Source of the DNA: Takakia lepidozioides
Lineage: Eukaryota; Streptophyta; Takakiopsida; Takakiales; Takakiaceae
DNA length: 64,000 nucleotides
Assembly (NCBI GenBank): GCA_030704615.1
Contig: CM060732.1
Location: 72,087,053-72,151,052 of the forward strand
Reading direction: 5' to 3'
Part shown: positions 48,333 to 58,788 of the stretch, piece after piece
Numbering within the stretch: the stretch's first letter is position 1
Layout of the letters: every line of letters starts with the position of its first letter
Notes under the pieces: model-generated
Database searches by the model: none
Seen by the model: only the letters and a program-made list of their open reading frames with translations
What the model was told of the DNA's origin: nothing
Made by a program: the position numbers and the translations under genes

Positions 48333-49729
48333 CCTTGTGCCAACTGAGGTTCTCCTTTGGCAGAGCGCACCTCAATAGAGGCCCCCACGTCACTTGTCGG
48401 GAGTCCCAACTTTCGCGCCGCCGCCGGCGTCATGAAGGAGTGCGACGCTCCTGTGTCCACCAACAACGACACATTAGTTCCGGATATTATCCCATCCACG
48501 AACAATAACTGACTCCCTTTTCGTAAGGCGCCAGTTTCCTGATACAACTCACAAGAAAATTTGCCTACCTTGCAAGTCCTGGCGACCACCGCTTCCACCA
48601 AGCGACTGATGGTATCTTCCGACAGCTCTGTGGTCGCCCGAGTCATGTTCAATTGCCGGGGCTTCGTGCACTTCTTGGCCATGTGCCCGGGCTCCCCGCA
48701 ATTGAAACACACTCCATCAAAGGTCGCCTTCTGTCCGCCATAAGTCGCTCCACCCGCTTTTCCTTTCGAAGCACCGGGTGCCGCCTTGACGTGTGAAGGA
48801 CCTCCCTTCGATTTCCACGTGCCATTTTCGCCGCGTGGCCTATCCCACTTCTTTTCCGGTCGGGAGGAGTCACCTTCCCGCCGGGTCTTCTTGTGGTTCA
48901 GCTCCGTACGGCCTTGTCTCTCACCCCTAGGGACATCCGAGAAACATTCAGCTCTCTCAATTGCCTCGTTCAAAGTCTTGGGTGGCTTCTCCTCCAACTT
49001 CCGCCTAGCCCATGGGGCCAGTCCCGCCACAAAGTTGAAGACCATTTCTGGTTCTGCCATGTCCGCGACTTCGAGCAACAGCACATTGAAAGCCTGGACA
49101 TACCCCCGAATGTCATCTGTTTGCTTCAAATTCCTCATCTTGTCCCGGGCAAGCCAGGATGCGTTGAGGGGCACAAACTGTCTCTTCATCAATTCCTTGA
49201 ACTCACTCCAGTTCAAGGTTTCCGGGCTTGGGCCTCGGTCGTGAAGGCGTTTCTGCCACCATTGTTGAGCATAGCCCCTCAAATAGGTGGGAGCCACTTC
49301 CACCCGATCCTCGTCACTCAACTTGGCCGCCCGGAAGTACTGCTCTAGCTCCAGGAGCCAGGTGTTGAGTGCCTTCCGGTTTCGAACGCCCTCGAAGGTG
49401 CCGGGTTCCTTAGGCTTCACCTTAAACTTTGCCTTGGTGGAAGTGGCATTAGCCGCCTTCAACACGTCTTTCAACGTCCCGCCAAACTGCGCCAACAACC
49501 CTTCCCAAAAGGCTGCCGGCATGGGAGGCATCTCTTGGTTTGTCGGAGCTCTCAAAGATTCCTCGGGCTCCGACTCCTCGGATTCCTCCCGCTCCTGAGC
49601 GGCCTCGTTTTCGGAAACATTAATCGCTTCCTCAAACGGCCGCCTCGGTGACACGTCGCCCCCATCGGGCTCACCGGGATCATCATCTTTTGGGCCGTTC
49701 CGCTTTCGCTTCGGCTTGCCCGACCCCAT
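48236..49729 (-). CDS. Chromovirus gag and protease (frame lost inside protease)
   Basis: The start ATG at 49729 (MGSGKPKRK) lies 56 bases inside the 5' LTR boundary, after the primer-binding site. An acidic N-terminus is followed by the gag core ([45 protein letters not shown]). Then come a basic stretch, a CCHC zinc knuckle ([14 protein letters not shown]) and the retropepsin active site ([11 protein letters not shown]). Around 48333-48336 the protease continues in the other frame, where [10 protein letters not shown] leads to the pol frame. A single missing base is the likeliest cause. A -1 recoding site is possible but unusual inside the protease fold. Confidence 0.9.
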   Translation of the reverse strand: MGSGKPKRKRNGPKDDDPGEPDGGDVSPRRPFEEAINVSENEAAQEREESEESEPEESLRAPTNQEMPPMPAAFWEGLLAQFGGTLKDVLKAANATSTKAKFKVKPKEPGTFEGVRNRKALNTWLLELEQYFRAAKLSDEDRVEVAPTYLRGYAQQWWQKRLHDRGPSPETLNWSEFKELMKRQFVPLNASWLARDKMRNLKQTDDIRGYVQAFNVLLLEVADMAEPEMVFNFVAGLAPWARRKLEEKPPKTLNEAIERAECFSDVPRGERQGRTELNHKKTRREGDSSRPEKKWDRPRGENGTWKSKGGPSHVKAAPGASKGKAGGATYGGQKATFDGVCFNCGEPGHMAKKCTKPRQLNMTRATTELSEDTISRLVEAVVARTCKVGKFSCELYQETGALRKGSQLLFVDGIISGTNVSLLVDTGASHSFMTPAAARKLGLPTSDVGASIEVRSAKGEPQLAQGWRLMFLFNWGVGRDVRTSLSARSMEWISFWE

Positions 49730-49770
49730 GATGAGGCCAATCCCAAGGACGATCGCGTACTGAACTCTAA

Positions 49771-49782
49771 GCTCTGATACCA
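49771..49782 (-). promoter_or_regulatory. Primer-binding site (initiator tRNA-Met)
   Basis: The minus strand reads TGGTATCAGAGC two bases after the 5' LTR. This is the standard complement of plant initiator tRNA-Met used to prime minus-strand DNA synthesis. Confidence 0.92.
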
Positions 49783-49784
49783 AG

Positions 49785-50508
49785 TGTCGCACACCTCAGT
49801 TCGGTAAACTCCCCTTCAAGTCATAGTTACTCGCTTTGATGCGCGCGCCTGACTCCCAACCTGGCCGCCGGGCCAACTTGGAGTTTCGGCTGCTCACCGG
49901 GACATAACGGTCCCCTTCCGCTTCCCTCTAAACCCTCCACCTATTTGGGACTAGGAGAATTCCCTTTGGTAGATGGCAGTCCGGAACAGCTCCCCACTCT
50001 TTGGTCGCTTTCCGGCTCGCTCGCTTACTCACTAGTTTTTGGTCACCAACGGGCTTGCACCGTTCTCGGGGTTACTACTCCCTATATATACTTCTGTAGC
50101 TGTCCGCGGGGGTTTCATAACCAGCCATGCCATTTTATGGCGAACCACCACGAAAACCCTCGACTCCCGGTGGTGAGTCGTGGTGAGTCTTGGCCCACTC
50201 ACCGCGGCCCCAATGGACCGTGATGAGTCCCAAGACTCCCCACGACTCCCACCTCGAGGTCTCCACCCCATGGTGAGTCCTATGCCACCCCCACTAAGTC
50301 CCACTAAGCTACCACCACCCCTTGTGGAGCCACCTCCACCGCAACCCGGTGTGCGGGGCTCCACCTAGTGAGCGCCTCCGCCTCCTTGAGTGCCTTGGGC
50401 ACTCAAGGTTGCTTCAGCCCCCCATACCTATCGCTGCCGCTGCCCCCACCACAGGGGCAGCCCCTCATGTGTCCCGACCCCCTGCCCTCAAGGCAAAGGG
50501 CCGCGACA
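49785..50508 (-). repeat. 5' LTR of the chromovirus
   Basis: 724 bp. On the minus strand it includes TATATATAGGG (complement of about 50091-50100), a good TATA box about 410 bases from the LTR start, which would mark the U3/R region. Confidence 0.93.
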
Positions 50509-50640
50509 TCTACGTTAGAAACCTATTATTCCTACTTGAACCAATAGCCGCAACAGGTTTTCTACCCGGTTACCTTGTAGAAAGTGGGGATTAGAGACAG
50601 GTTGACAACCGGTTGGGGGTTGTGAGTTTTCATCACGGAG

Positions 50641-52756
50641 GTGCCACCAGTTGCTGAGGGGAGTGCCGGTACGAGCACCAGTGATACTAGTGGGTACACA
50701 AGACGAGGTGTGCGGTTTAGGCCACCTTCACCTTCAGTGTCTTCTGAGGAAGATTCAGACTCGGAGTTAGGAGGATTCTCGCCGAGGGTGCAAGTCATTT
50801 CCGTACCATTGTTGTGGGACACGATGGAGGAGATGTATGGAGTTACCAAGGGGCTACGTAGGTACTCTGGAGCTGTGGGCACCAGCGAGCTTGATGACTT
50901 CATACAAGAGTTTGACAGTTGGTGTGATTTGCAGCAAATGCGCAATCCACAACTGTTTACGCCCTTTATGGCGTGGAAGGGGCTATTCCAGCACCTTGAG
51001 GGGTCGCCCATGGATGATTACCATGAATTTAGGCGGGGACACACGGTGGAGATTGAGGAGTGACAAGAGTATTGGTCACCTAACTATGTCTCCATCACTA
51101 GAGGTACAAGGGCAGCAACGATACCAGCAGCTATACAAACATCTCCAACTGCAAGCACTAGTAGTGGGACAAGTGGTACATGAGCTGGGAAATCCACTCA
51201 AGCTCCTGCTGCAGCACCAACACCTATGCTTGCCTTTAACCCAGTTGTGGAGTTCTTCGAGGAGTTGAGGAGAAACTATCAAGGACAGAGAAGTTGCGGA
51301 GCTTGCAAGAGCTCCAACGAAGGTCTACTGAGAGTTTGAGGGAGGCTTACACCCGCATGAGGCGCTTGATAAACGTAACCCAAGGGGTTATAGAAGCTCA
51401 ACAGTCCAGTTCTGGTATGGGATGCTGGACAAGGAGCTGAGGAGAAGGGTGCGGGATGCAACTCTCCTACAAGTGGACCAACCCACTTTAGCAAATGTGT
51501 TTTTGTTGGCAGAGCGGATATAGCTCAATATGGTGGAGGAGCGAGTGGTTATGGTGGGGTTTGGCAAGGAGACACAATGAAGTGGGGCTCCTAGCCAACA
51601 ACAACCAATATCCCAACGTGTTCAAGGCAACAAAGAGGCTCAGGTGAAGCCGAGGGAAGGACAGAGAGGATCTCAGATGCAGAGGTCTCTTCCTTCATTC
51701 TCAGGCCAACAACAGTCGGGTGTGACTTATTGGGATTGTAGAGGACCCCGTGTCAAGAAGGATTTCCCGGAGAGAGACAAAGGGTTGGCACAGGCACAAC
51801 CTACACAACTACAGTGTGGGCATTGTGGAAAGTATGGGCATGAGGAGGCCCATTGTTATGGCTTGCATCCTGAGCTACGGCCAGGCTAGTTCCAAGGGAA
51901 CAATGGTGGCCGAGGACAAGGCAATGTAGTCCAAAGAGGTAGAGGCGGCAGAGGTCGGGGTGGTGGTCGTAACCAAAACCATGGAGCACAGGGTCAAGGT
52001 CAAGGTCAAGGTCATGACCAAGGCATGGTAGATAGATTTGCCCAGCTAGAGCAACGTCTTGCTGCCATGGCCACTACTCATGTTGCGCCAGTTCCAAGGC
52101 TTGAGGTTCAAGCCCCACCTGCACAACCGCTTATGCCTAGGGAAGATCAGATTGGTATGGGTTTCATGTGTGGAGCCGCACTTACAGGGCCATTGCATGT
52201 ATTGGACTCTGCTGCTGCTGTTCCTCAAGCAGCAACGCGTGCTCCTAAGCCAAGAGGAGCGGATGTGGATTTTGATCCACAAAGGGGGGAAACAAGTCAT
52301 TAGACAAGGCTTCCACAGTCTTTTACATTGGCTGAGACAGTGTCACCTACGCCATCAATGGCACCCGCTCGCCAAAGTGTGTCAAAGGTAGAGCCACAAG
52401 TGTCATTGGGGAGAGTTGGTGTGACTCGGGAAATGCCAGTGGGTGATGCTGCAAAACAAGGTGCAGCCAGTACATTGTTGGGGGCGGCTACGGCGGTTTG
52501 CCAAGCTCCATTATTTTCTGCAATGACCATTGCAATGCCGGGGATTTGGCCAACTGCTGTGTTCAGACTAACAGCTAGACTCTATGAAAGTGGTGATGCA
52601 TCGGCACTATCTGCAGAGCTAGCAGATAAGGTGCAGTCTATGGATGCTTTGGATTCGAGGGTGAAGTCAGTCACAGCTGCTCCATGGCAAGCGGCAGCTG
52701 CAAGGTCGCAGGAGTTGCCAGCTAGGCCAGCCATTGAGCGCAGCACGGTGGGGTAG
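50641..52756 (+). pseudogene. Outer element gag with zinc knuckle
   Basis: The first frame (50641-51063) reads MPPVAEGSAG..., then an acidic Ser-rich part and a helical gag block (ELDDFIQEFDSWCDLQQMRN, WKGLFQHLEG). It stops at TGA 51061. The same frame continues to another TGA at 51181. Further gag core follows in shifted frames (ESLREAYTRMRRLI, WYGMLDKELRRRVRDATLL, PTLANVFLLAERI). Near 51810-51860 a CCHC knuckle is intact (CGHCGKYGHEEAHC), followed by a Gly/Arg/Gln-rich tail. The 52328-52756 frame (AELADKVQSMDALDSRV) is a linker before the protease. At least two frame changes are needed. The product would package the element's RNA. Confidence 0.75.
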
Positions 52757-52761
52757 TCCTG

Positions 52762-53154
52762 GTGGACAATCAAGAAGGAGTGTTTCAATTGGGTGGCCCA
52801 ACCGGGAGGAGATATAGGCCAGTGCGGATCTTGTTGGACTCGGGAGCACAGCCATTGATGTTGGGGAAAGCAGCAAATGCAGGTTTGGGCCTTACAGAGG
52901 CGGACTTGGAGCCTTGCCCTTTCCAAATTCAAACATCTTTAGGTGGTTCAGAGAAGGCGCGAGTGATTACACGCCATGAGCTCTTCATTCGATTGCAGCC
53001 GGATCATCCTACGGATGGCTCAGTCATGAGAGCTAAAGCCATTGTTACAGACGCGATGTCCTATGATGTGCTTGTTGGTGGGGCTATGTTGTACCCCATG
53101 GGATTTACTTTGGACTTTTGGGAGGAAACGACATTCTACAGGCCAGAGTGGTAG
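52762..53154 (+). pseudogene. Outer element aspartic protease
   Basis: The frame holds the retropepsin active site VRILLDSGAQPLML (DSG in place of the commoner DTG) and a second signature YDVLVGGAMLYPMGF. It ends at a TAG (53152-53154) directly after RPEW. The same frame continues to another TAG (53263-53265) and then into the methyltransferase, so protease and methyltransferase belonged to one reading frame. The enzyme would cut the polyprotein. No frame change lies between it and the methyltransferase N-terminus. Confidence 0.8.
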
Positions 53155-53277
53155 TCAGGAGATGGCCGACGTGCACTGCTCCCAGTGCGGTTTATTGGGA
53201 ATGTAGCGGTGGATCATAGGAACATGATGCCCACATTGGCTGCATTATCAGGGGTGGTGGCTTAGGGTGGTGAGCTC

Positions 53278-54871
53278 TTGGAGGGCAATAGCCATGCAGA
53301 TGATAGGCCACCATCTGATGAGGACAAGCAACTGGCATACAAGGCTGAGTTGTTTCCTCATGTACCTGTGCATATTCCATTATGGGGTACAGTTGGGGAT
53401 TTGCAGCGAGTGGCAAGCCAGTGTGTGCAGCAAGCATGGCAGGAGGCATTTCCATCATTAGGTGAGGGGAGTTCAGTTACATCACCTGGACCTCCTCAAT
53501 TAGCTCCATTGGACACAGTGCCTATTATCTGGCAACAACCTGACTCAGGTATTTGTTTGCTAGATCTGTTTGGAGGCATGAGCACCGGGCTTTCAGGAGT
53601 GTTGCAAGCAGGAATCAAAGTACGCAAGTACTTGTATATGGAGAAAGATGAGATTACTCAGCGTGTTTCCATGCGCCATGTTGCCTTGCTCACACATCAG
53701 TATCCTGAGTTGTTGCCTCTCTTAGCAATTCCAGGGTACCAAAAGACCTTGCCAGCAGACATTACCATGCTGGGGGCGGAGGATTTGGATCAGCATGATC
53801 CCAAACTTGGTGATAGGAGGGTGGCCTTGCCAAGGACATTCACCCGCAGGTCATGGTAATGGTTTGCAAGATGCACGATCGCATCTGTTTTGGGAGATGT
53901 TGCGAGTGTTGCGTGACTTACAGGTGAGGCAAGTGCAACCTCCAGTTTACATCCTGGAGAATGCTCCTCTCATGGGGGATTCTCGGGCCAGGGTTAAAGT
54001 CAGTGTACATCAGATCCGGTCATGGATTGGACCAGTTGTATTGTTGGATGCAGCTATAGTGGGTTCACGGGCACATAGGCCTAGGTTGTGGTGGACCAAT
54101 CTTGCATCACCAGAGTTGCTCAAGAGAGCCTATGATTCCATTCAACGGCCAACCAACCTCACGGTTGAGGGCATTTTGGACCAAGGGAGGCAACCATAGA
54201 GAGTGTGACATGATGATCGTCCACATTTGGCGGTGGTCAATCGAGTAGGGCAGCCACGTGCAGCCTTGCCTACGCTCATGAACTTTCCCCCGTCTCATGC
54301 TTTTTGAGACAATGGTCCTGGGTTGATCTGGGACAGTGTGCTACAGCAATTGGTGGAGCCCAATGTGGATGAGCGAGAGTGGACAATGGGATTTGCCACG
54401 GGCACTACAGCTGTGCTAGCTCTGTCAGAGGCATCACGACGCCAAGTGTTGGGTCAGGCAATGGATCTCAATTGCTTGACATGGGTCATTGGCTTGTGTA
54501 TGGCTGAGCAACGAAGATTGCAAGCATTGGTGGCTACTTCCGCACTCCCATTGGATATTGCACCATCTCTGCCAACCGGGACGGTGGAGGCAGTGAGTGG
54601 GGGCGAGCACAAGATCATGGGGTGCAAACACCCATGGCGGATGTGGGATGAGATGCGCAAAGAGAGAGTTATTGGATCTCTCAAGCAGCAGTATGAGGAG
54701 TGGGGAGAGCCATACACTGAGGATCAGTTGGAGGCCAAGGTGGCTAAGGTTTTTGAAGAGGTTGACGATGTTTCTTCCCCAGAGGATGTTCTTAAGGTGG
54801 CTATGGCGGAGCAAGTGGAGGCTACGCCACAGTCAGGGTGGGCGGACAAGGCCCAAGAGGTTGCTATTTAG
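53278..54871 (+). pseudogene. Cytosine-5 DNA methyltransferase domain (DNMT3/DRM-like) inside the retrotransposon polyprotein
   Basis: The S-adenosylmethionine-binding motif I reads LLDLFGGMSTGL (about 53557-53592). It is followed by GIKVRKYLYMEKDE, matching the 'G..V..Y...E' stretch of DNMT3/DRM enzymes. After one frame change near 53800 comes motif IV, LVIGGWPCQGHS, with the catalytic cysteine codon at 53828-53830. Motif VI is present as LENAP (the usual ENV has become ENA). Then LDAAIVGSRAHRPRLWWTN (to 54100) gives motif VIII. LPTLMNFPP and EREWTMGF follow, with a motif X-like RRQVLGQAMDLNCLTWV. Order and spacing are those of DNMT3-type enzymes. Stops at 54197 (TAG), 54206 (TGA) and 54305 (TGA) interrupt it. 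The second half shares its frame with RT. It would methylate cytosines, perhaps in the element's own cDNA or at its insertion site; that role is inferred. Confidence 0.88.
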
Positions 54872-56460
54872 CAACCAAAGGATGCGTCTCCTACCTCCAA
54901 GCCTGGTGTACCCAAGGTTGTAGTCATTGAGGACAACTGGGAACCAGATGTTGGACCTACAGTCATCGGAGGAGAGAGGTGGAGGATCCAACAATTTCTA
55001 AGGGCTTATAGAAATTGCTTTGCCTTCAGTTTGAAGGATTTGGGGAGTTTGAAGGGCCAGGAGATTCGTATTGATTTGGCAAGTGACACGCCAATTTTTC
55101 GAAGGCCCTACAGGTATAGTGATATGGAGAGGTCTTTGATCCAGTCACGGACTATGGAGTTGTTCGAAGCTGGATTGGTGGGGTTGTCAGGCGGGGAGTA
55201 TGCCTCGGCAACGGTGATGCCAGCTAAGAAGGATATCTATGGCAATTGGACATAAAGGAGGATGTGTGGGGACTACCGTCCTGTGAACCGTCAGACTAAG
55301 TCCGATAGATATGCCATGCCAACTCCAGAGGAGATCTTTGATGCCATTGGGCATGCAAAGGTGTTTAGCACATTGGACTTGCGATCCGGTTACCACCAGT
55401 TGCCAATCAAAGAGGCTGACAAGCAAAAGACGACATTCTGGGGGATTGACCAACATGGGAAGGATTGCTTGTATCAATGGTGGTTCTTACCGTTTGGGTT
55501 GAAGAATGCTCAAGTAGAGTTTCAGAGGGTCATGGATAGGATTCTTGCGGGGCTAGACTTCGCCCGGTGCTACATTGATGACATCATCATCTTTAGTGCT
55601 ACGATTGAGGAGCACGAGAGACACCTTCAGATGGTGTTTGAGCGGTTGAGAGTGCCTGGGTTGAAATTGCACCCTGGGAAGTGCAAGTTCTTCCACAACC
55701 AGATTGAGTATCTGGGCCACATGATATACCCTGGAGGATTGGGTGTTCAAAAGACGAAGGTGGAGGCCATTGCACGCATTCCACGTCCCATTGATGTTAG
55801 CAGAGTTCGTGCTTTTATGGGGTTATCAAACTACTATCGACGGTTTGTCAAGGGATTTAGCAGCATTGCAAAGGCTCTTACCAAGTTGACCAAGGTGGGT
55901 CAGGAGTGGCAGTGGGAGGAGGAGCAGGAGGAAGCCTTTGAGGAACTCAAGGCTCGATTGACTTCTGCGCCTATTCTGAGGCGGCCTATTTGGGGGTAGT
56001 CTTTCCAGTTACATATGGATTGGAGTATGTTGGGGATTGGAGCAGTGCTCACACATGTGGATGATGAGGGAAGAGAGTACGTCGTGGCATATGCTAGCCG
56101 CTCGAACAATGATGCTGAGACGAAGTATAGTTCATATGAAGGGGAGTGTCTGGCTGCAGTATGGGCAGTGACACATTTTAGATGCTACCTCTATGACAAT
56201 CTCTTCACCCTTATCATGGATCACCAACCATTGAAGTGGAGTCAGACAAGCTTACAGGGAAGCTTGCATGGTGGGCACTTATGCTTCCAGAGTACGACTT
56301 CCAGGTGGTGCATCGAGCCGGAATAGTCAACCGGGATGCGGATGGGTTGAGTCGCAATCCATGCATAAGCTTGATGATACAGGAACTCATTGGCATGGTG
56401 AGACGGACGAGGAGATGGTGCCAGGATGGCACGCATCTGCCTTTTTATGCATTCTAGCAA
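54872..56460 (+). pseudogene. Outer element reverse transcriptase and RNase H
   Basis: This continues in the methyltransferase frame after TAG 54869. A linker with VIGGERWRIQQFLRAYRNCF precedes Gypsy RT: IRIDLASDTPIFRRPYRYSD, a TAA at 55253, then [49 protein letters not shown] and the catalytic CYIDDIIIFS. After a TAG at 55997, RNase H reads LHMDWSMLGIGAVLT (Met for the usual Thr before Asp) and SSYEGECLAAVWAVTHFR. A frame change near 56235 leads to LAWWALMLPEYDFQVVHRAG and DADGLSRNP. All catalytic RT aspartates remain readable. Confidence 0.88.
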
Positions 56461-56622
56461 TGGGAGCTCAAGCTGGTCCATCCCATATACTTGGTCATAG
56501 AGATAGTGTGCATGACGATTCAGAGATCAGTGAGGAGCTTGGTGGTGCTAAGGATGTACATGAGAGATGCAGCAGTGTTGGCCTACCTTCGTACTGGAGA
56601 GACAGCAGCCAGTGTGACTGCT

Positions 56623-57980
56623 AAGGAGAGAGATCGAATCCTACAATGAGCCAAGAGGTTCAAGTGGGAGGGGACTCACCTACTCCGAGTATGGGAGGAT
56701 GAACGAATGAGGATTGTGCCTCATCCAACACAACGAGCGCGATTGGTACGTCATGCCCATGAGCATTTTGGGGTGCGGCGCACTCATAGTTTGCTGCAAG
56801 GACAGTATTGGTGGCGGGGCATGCACACGAATGTGCAACAGTTAGTGACAAGGTGCATGGTGTGTGATAGAGTGCGGGCTTCTTTCAATGTACCTACTCC
56901 ACAATTGCATCCTTTATCCATTGTGGGTTTGGGCTATCGTTGGAGTCTTGACTTCGCAGGCCCATTGCCACTGACGATTCGCCATAACAAGTATGTGCTG
57001 GTGATGGTGGAACATTTCTCCAAATGGATTGAACTGGTGGCATTGCCTGACAAGGCAAGTGAGGGGGCTGCGTATGCATTCTTGGATCGAGTGCTTAGCC
57101 AATTTGGTGCTCCAGTCGAGTTACTCACGGACCAGGGGAGAGAGTTCTTGGGGGAGTTTCAGGCTTTGTGTGAGCAAGCCTTGATAGATCACCACACTAC
57201 TTCTCGGGATCATCCCGAGGCTGATGGCTTGGCCGAGAGGGTTGTGCAAACAGTCAAACGAGGCTTACGCAAGTATGGCTTGCAGAAGGGACACTTGGGA
57301 GATTGGGACCTTCAGCTACCTTGGTTGGCCATGGGCTACAAGTTTAGCAAGCAAACATCACTTGCCTCATTCTCGCCTTATTTCCTTCTCTTTGGCCGAG
57401 AACCAGATTTGCCTGCATCTATTCGCAGGAAGACTGCAGTAGTCCTCAACCTTGATAATCCGGATGTGTGGATATCAGCATGTGCCCAGCGGGCAGAGTT
57501 GTTCAAGAGAGTCATGCCTATGGCTTTTGAGAACCTTGCTATTGCCCAACACCGAGGTACGCCACTATACGTGGAAGGGGATATCGGCCAGATGTTCGGC
57601 GTTTCCATCCTGGGGACTATGTGTATATGTAGCAGACAACATCTACGACCTTGGATGTCACAGCATGTCATGTGATTCTAAGGGTCCGGGAGGTGTTGCC
57701 TTCAGGAGTGTTGATTCTGGAGGGTCGAGATGGCATGATATGGAAGGACCATGTGCGCAATTGTGCGCCATGTCACCTTCCACATGTGGATGGGAGGATA
57801 GATCCCAACCTTGCAGTGGTACGTGTAGGGTTGCGTTGCATGCTATGTGGGCATGCTGGTGGTGCCACGACCATGTTGGTGTGTGACAAATGCTCAAGGA
57901 GGTGGCACATGGGATGCTTGACACCGCCACTTGAGGAGGTTCCTAGTGGAGAATGGTTGTGTCCACGATGCCTTGGATAG
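56623..57980 (+). pseudogene. Outer element integrase with C-terminal PHD finger
   Basis: After a TGA at about 56647 the frame KWEGTHLLRVWEDERMRIVP leads to the integrase HHCC finger (H-x3-H, then CMVCDR). The DDE core is WSLDFAGPLP, LTDQGREFLG and HPEADGLAERVVQTVKRGL. Near 57550 the frame changes to one reading RRFHPGDYVY, a TAG, then VILRVREVLPSGVLILEGRD, a GPY/F-like module. It ends in a PHD finger at 57837-57974. The cysteine/histidine spacing is C-x2-C-x11-C-x2-C-x4-H-x2-C-x14-C-x2-C, with the usual W near the end (GEWLCPRC). PHD fingers read histone H3 tails. Placed where chromoviruses have a chromodomain, it probably guides integration. The stop at 57978 follows directly. Confidence 0.88.
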
Positions 57981-58232
57981 AGGTAGTGGGGCATGACAGT
58001 GGTGAGGTTGACAAGTGATCCAAGGTCTAGCTAACGGGAGTTCAATGCCATGGACACCCAATTGGAGCCATGGATTGCATGAAGGCGAGTAACGATGGGG
58101 CTACTTTTACACCCGGCCTCTTGATCTATTGCCTTCAGATACTGGGACTTGGGCGATTGATGACCAAACGATGATCTTTATTGGGATGGATACTTGTCAG
58201 TTATCCGGTGTTAGAGGGACCTAATCACCAGC

Positions 58233-58240
58233 TAGGGGGG
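58233..58240 (+). promoter_or_regulatory. Candidate polypurine tract
   Basis: TAGGGGGG followed by CGATTGTGG, like the purine run plus ATTG that precedes many plant 3' LTRs. It lies directly before repeat unit 58243-58330, not before the segment matching the 5' LTR start. Confidence 0.45.
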
Positions 58241-58242
58241 CG

Positions 58243-58330
58243 ATTGTGGTATAGCTTTCTAGGATTGTGTGCTTATATTGTGTGGTGGACAACGATGTAT
58301 GTTGTGGCACGATGCTTAGGTGCACGATAG
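58243..58330 (+). repeat. 88-bp direct repeat, copy 1 (before the 3' LTR core)
   Basis: Begins ATTGTGGTATAGCTTTCTAG and ends GTGCACGATAG. An 88-base partner with few differences lies at 58701-58788, on the other side of the LTR core. Confidence 0.9.
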
Positions 58331-58331
58331 C

Positions 58332-58700
58332 TGTCATGGTTTTAGTCATGGTTATCTAGAATTACCTACTTCTAGTTAACTAGGACATTTTAGCTATTTA
58401 TATTTATATTCATATTTTGTGTGTTGGGACTTCATTTGGTCTCACATGCCAAGTGAGGTGTTGAGCCTCACTTGGGACATGGGGATAGGTTTTCCCCTTG
58501 TGAGGATGGAGGAGGCTGATCTTCTTGTAATTGAGCCTCCATGAGCCTCTCTCACCTCCATAGCTCTAGGTATTGAGAGGGAGTGTGGTGAGGGCTTTGT
58601 AGGGTGGATTCCCTTAGCAAGGGTGCCCTTGGCTTGACTTAGTTTATGTATTGAGTGGATTCATGAGTAGAGGGTTTCCATTGTGTTCACTTTCATTATC
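58332..58700 (+). repeat. 3' LTR core of the outer element
   Basis: Matches 40779-41150 with about 13 substitutions and one indel. The match ends exactly where the second 88-bp repeat begins. Confidence 0.85.
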
Positions 58701-58788
58701 ATTGTGGTATAGCTTTCTAGGATTGTGTGCTTAGATTGTGTGGTGGACAACGATGTATGTTGTGGCACGATTCTTAGGTGCACGACAG
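58701..58788 (+). repeat. 88-bp direct repeat, copy 2 (after the 3' LTR core)
   Basis: Ends CACGACA, nearly the inverse of the LTR start TGTCATG, and then meets LINE sequence. It may serve as the functional right terminus of this insertion. Confidence 0.85.

Larger units (their letters stand above)
43539..50508 (-). mobile_element. Ty3/Gypsy chromovirus, near-intact, young
   Basis: A complete LTR retrotransposon on the minus strand. LTRs 43539-44261 (3') and 49785-50508 (5') begin TGTCGC and end GCGACA as written on +. They differ by one substitution (CATAATTAC/CATAGTTAC) and one C-indel. A perfect TCTAC target duplication flanks it (43534-43538 and 50509-50513). A primer-binding site for initiator tRNA-Met adjoins the 5' LTR. 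Gag-protease and pol frames are open apart from one frame change inside the protease. The integrase ends in a chromodomain, which places it among plant chromoviruses. It sits in the leader of the DNMT-bearing element and so is the younger insertion. Confidence 0.96.
40779..58787 (+). mobile_element. Nested LTR retrotransposon (Ty3/Gypsy-type) encoding a DNA methyltransferase and a PHD finger
   Basis: Two related LTR segments bound the element: 40779-41150 and 58332-58700, about 96% identical with some 13 differences. Domain order on the + strand is gag with zinc knuckle, retropepsin, cytosine-5 DNA methyltransferase, RT (YIDD), RNase H, integrase (HHCC and DDE), PHD finger. This order of RT, RNase H and integrase is that of Ty3/Gypsy. 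Without the inner chromovirus and its duplicated 5 bases it is about 11 kb. Outer junctions fall inside one LINE reading frame. AGCA occurs at both junctions (40774-40777 and 58787-58790), a probable short target duplication. The copy is inactive, with several stops and at least four frame changes. The 3' LTR is aberrant (see repeats at 58243 and 58701). No standard primer-binding site was recognised. Confidence 0.88.

Noticed and set aside
48333-48336. Programmed -1 frameshift between gag-pro and pol of the chromovirus
   Set aside because: The shift falls inside the protease after the active site and no slippery heptamer with a following structure is evident; a single-base deletion or assembly error is more likely. 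Not fully excluded.
53278-54871. Independent host DNMT gene or pseudogene inserted by chance
   Set aside because: Protease and the methyltransferase N-terminus share one frame, and its C-terminal half shares one frame with RT, with no introns or separate start; polyprotein membership is the simpler reading.
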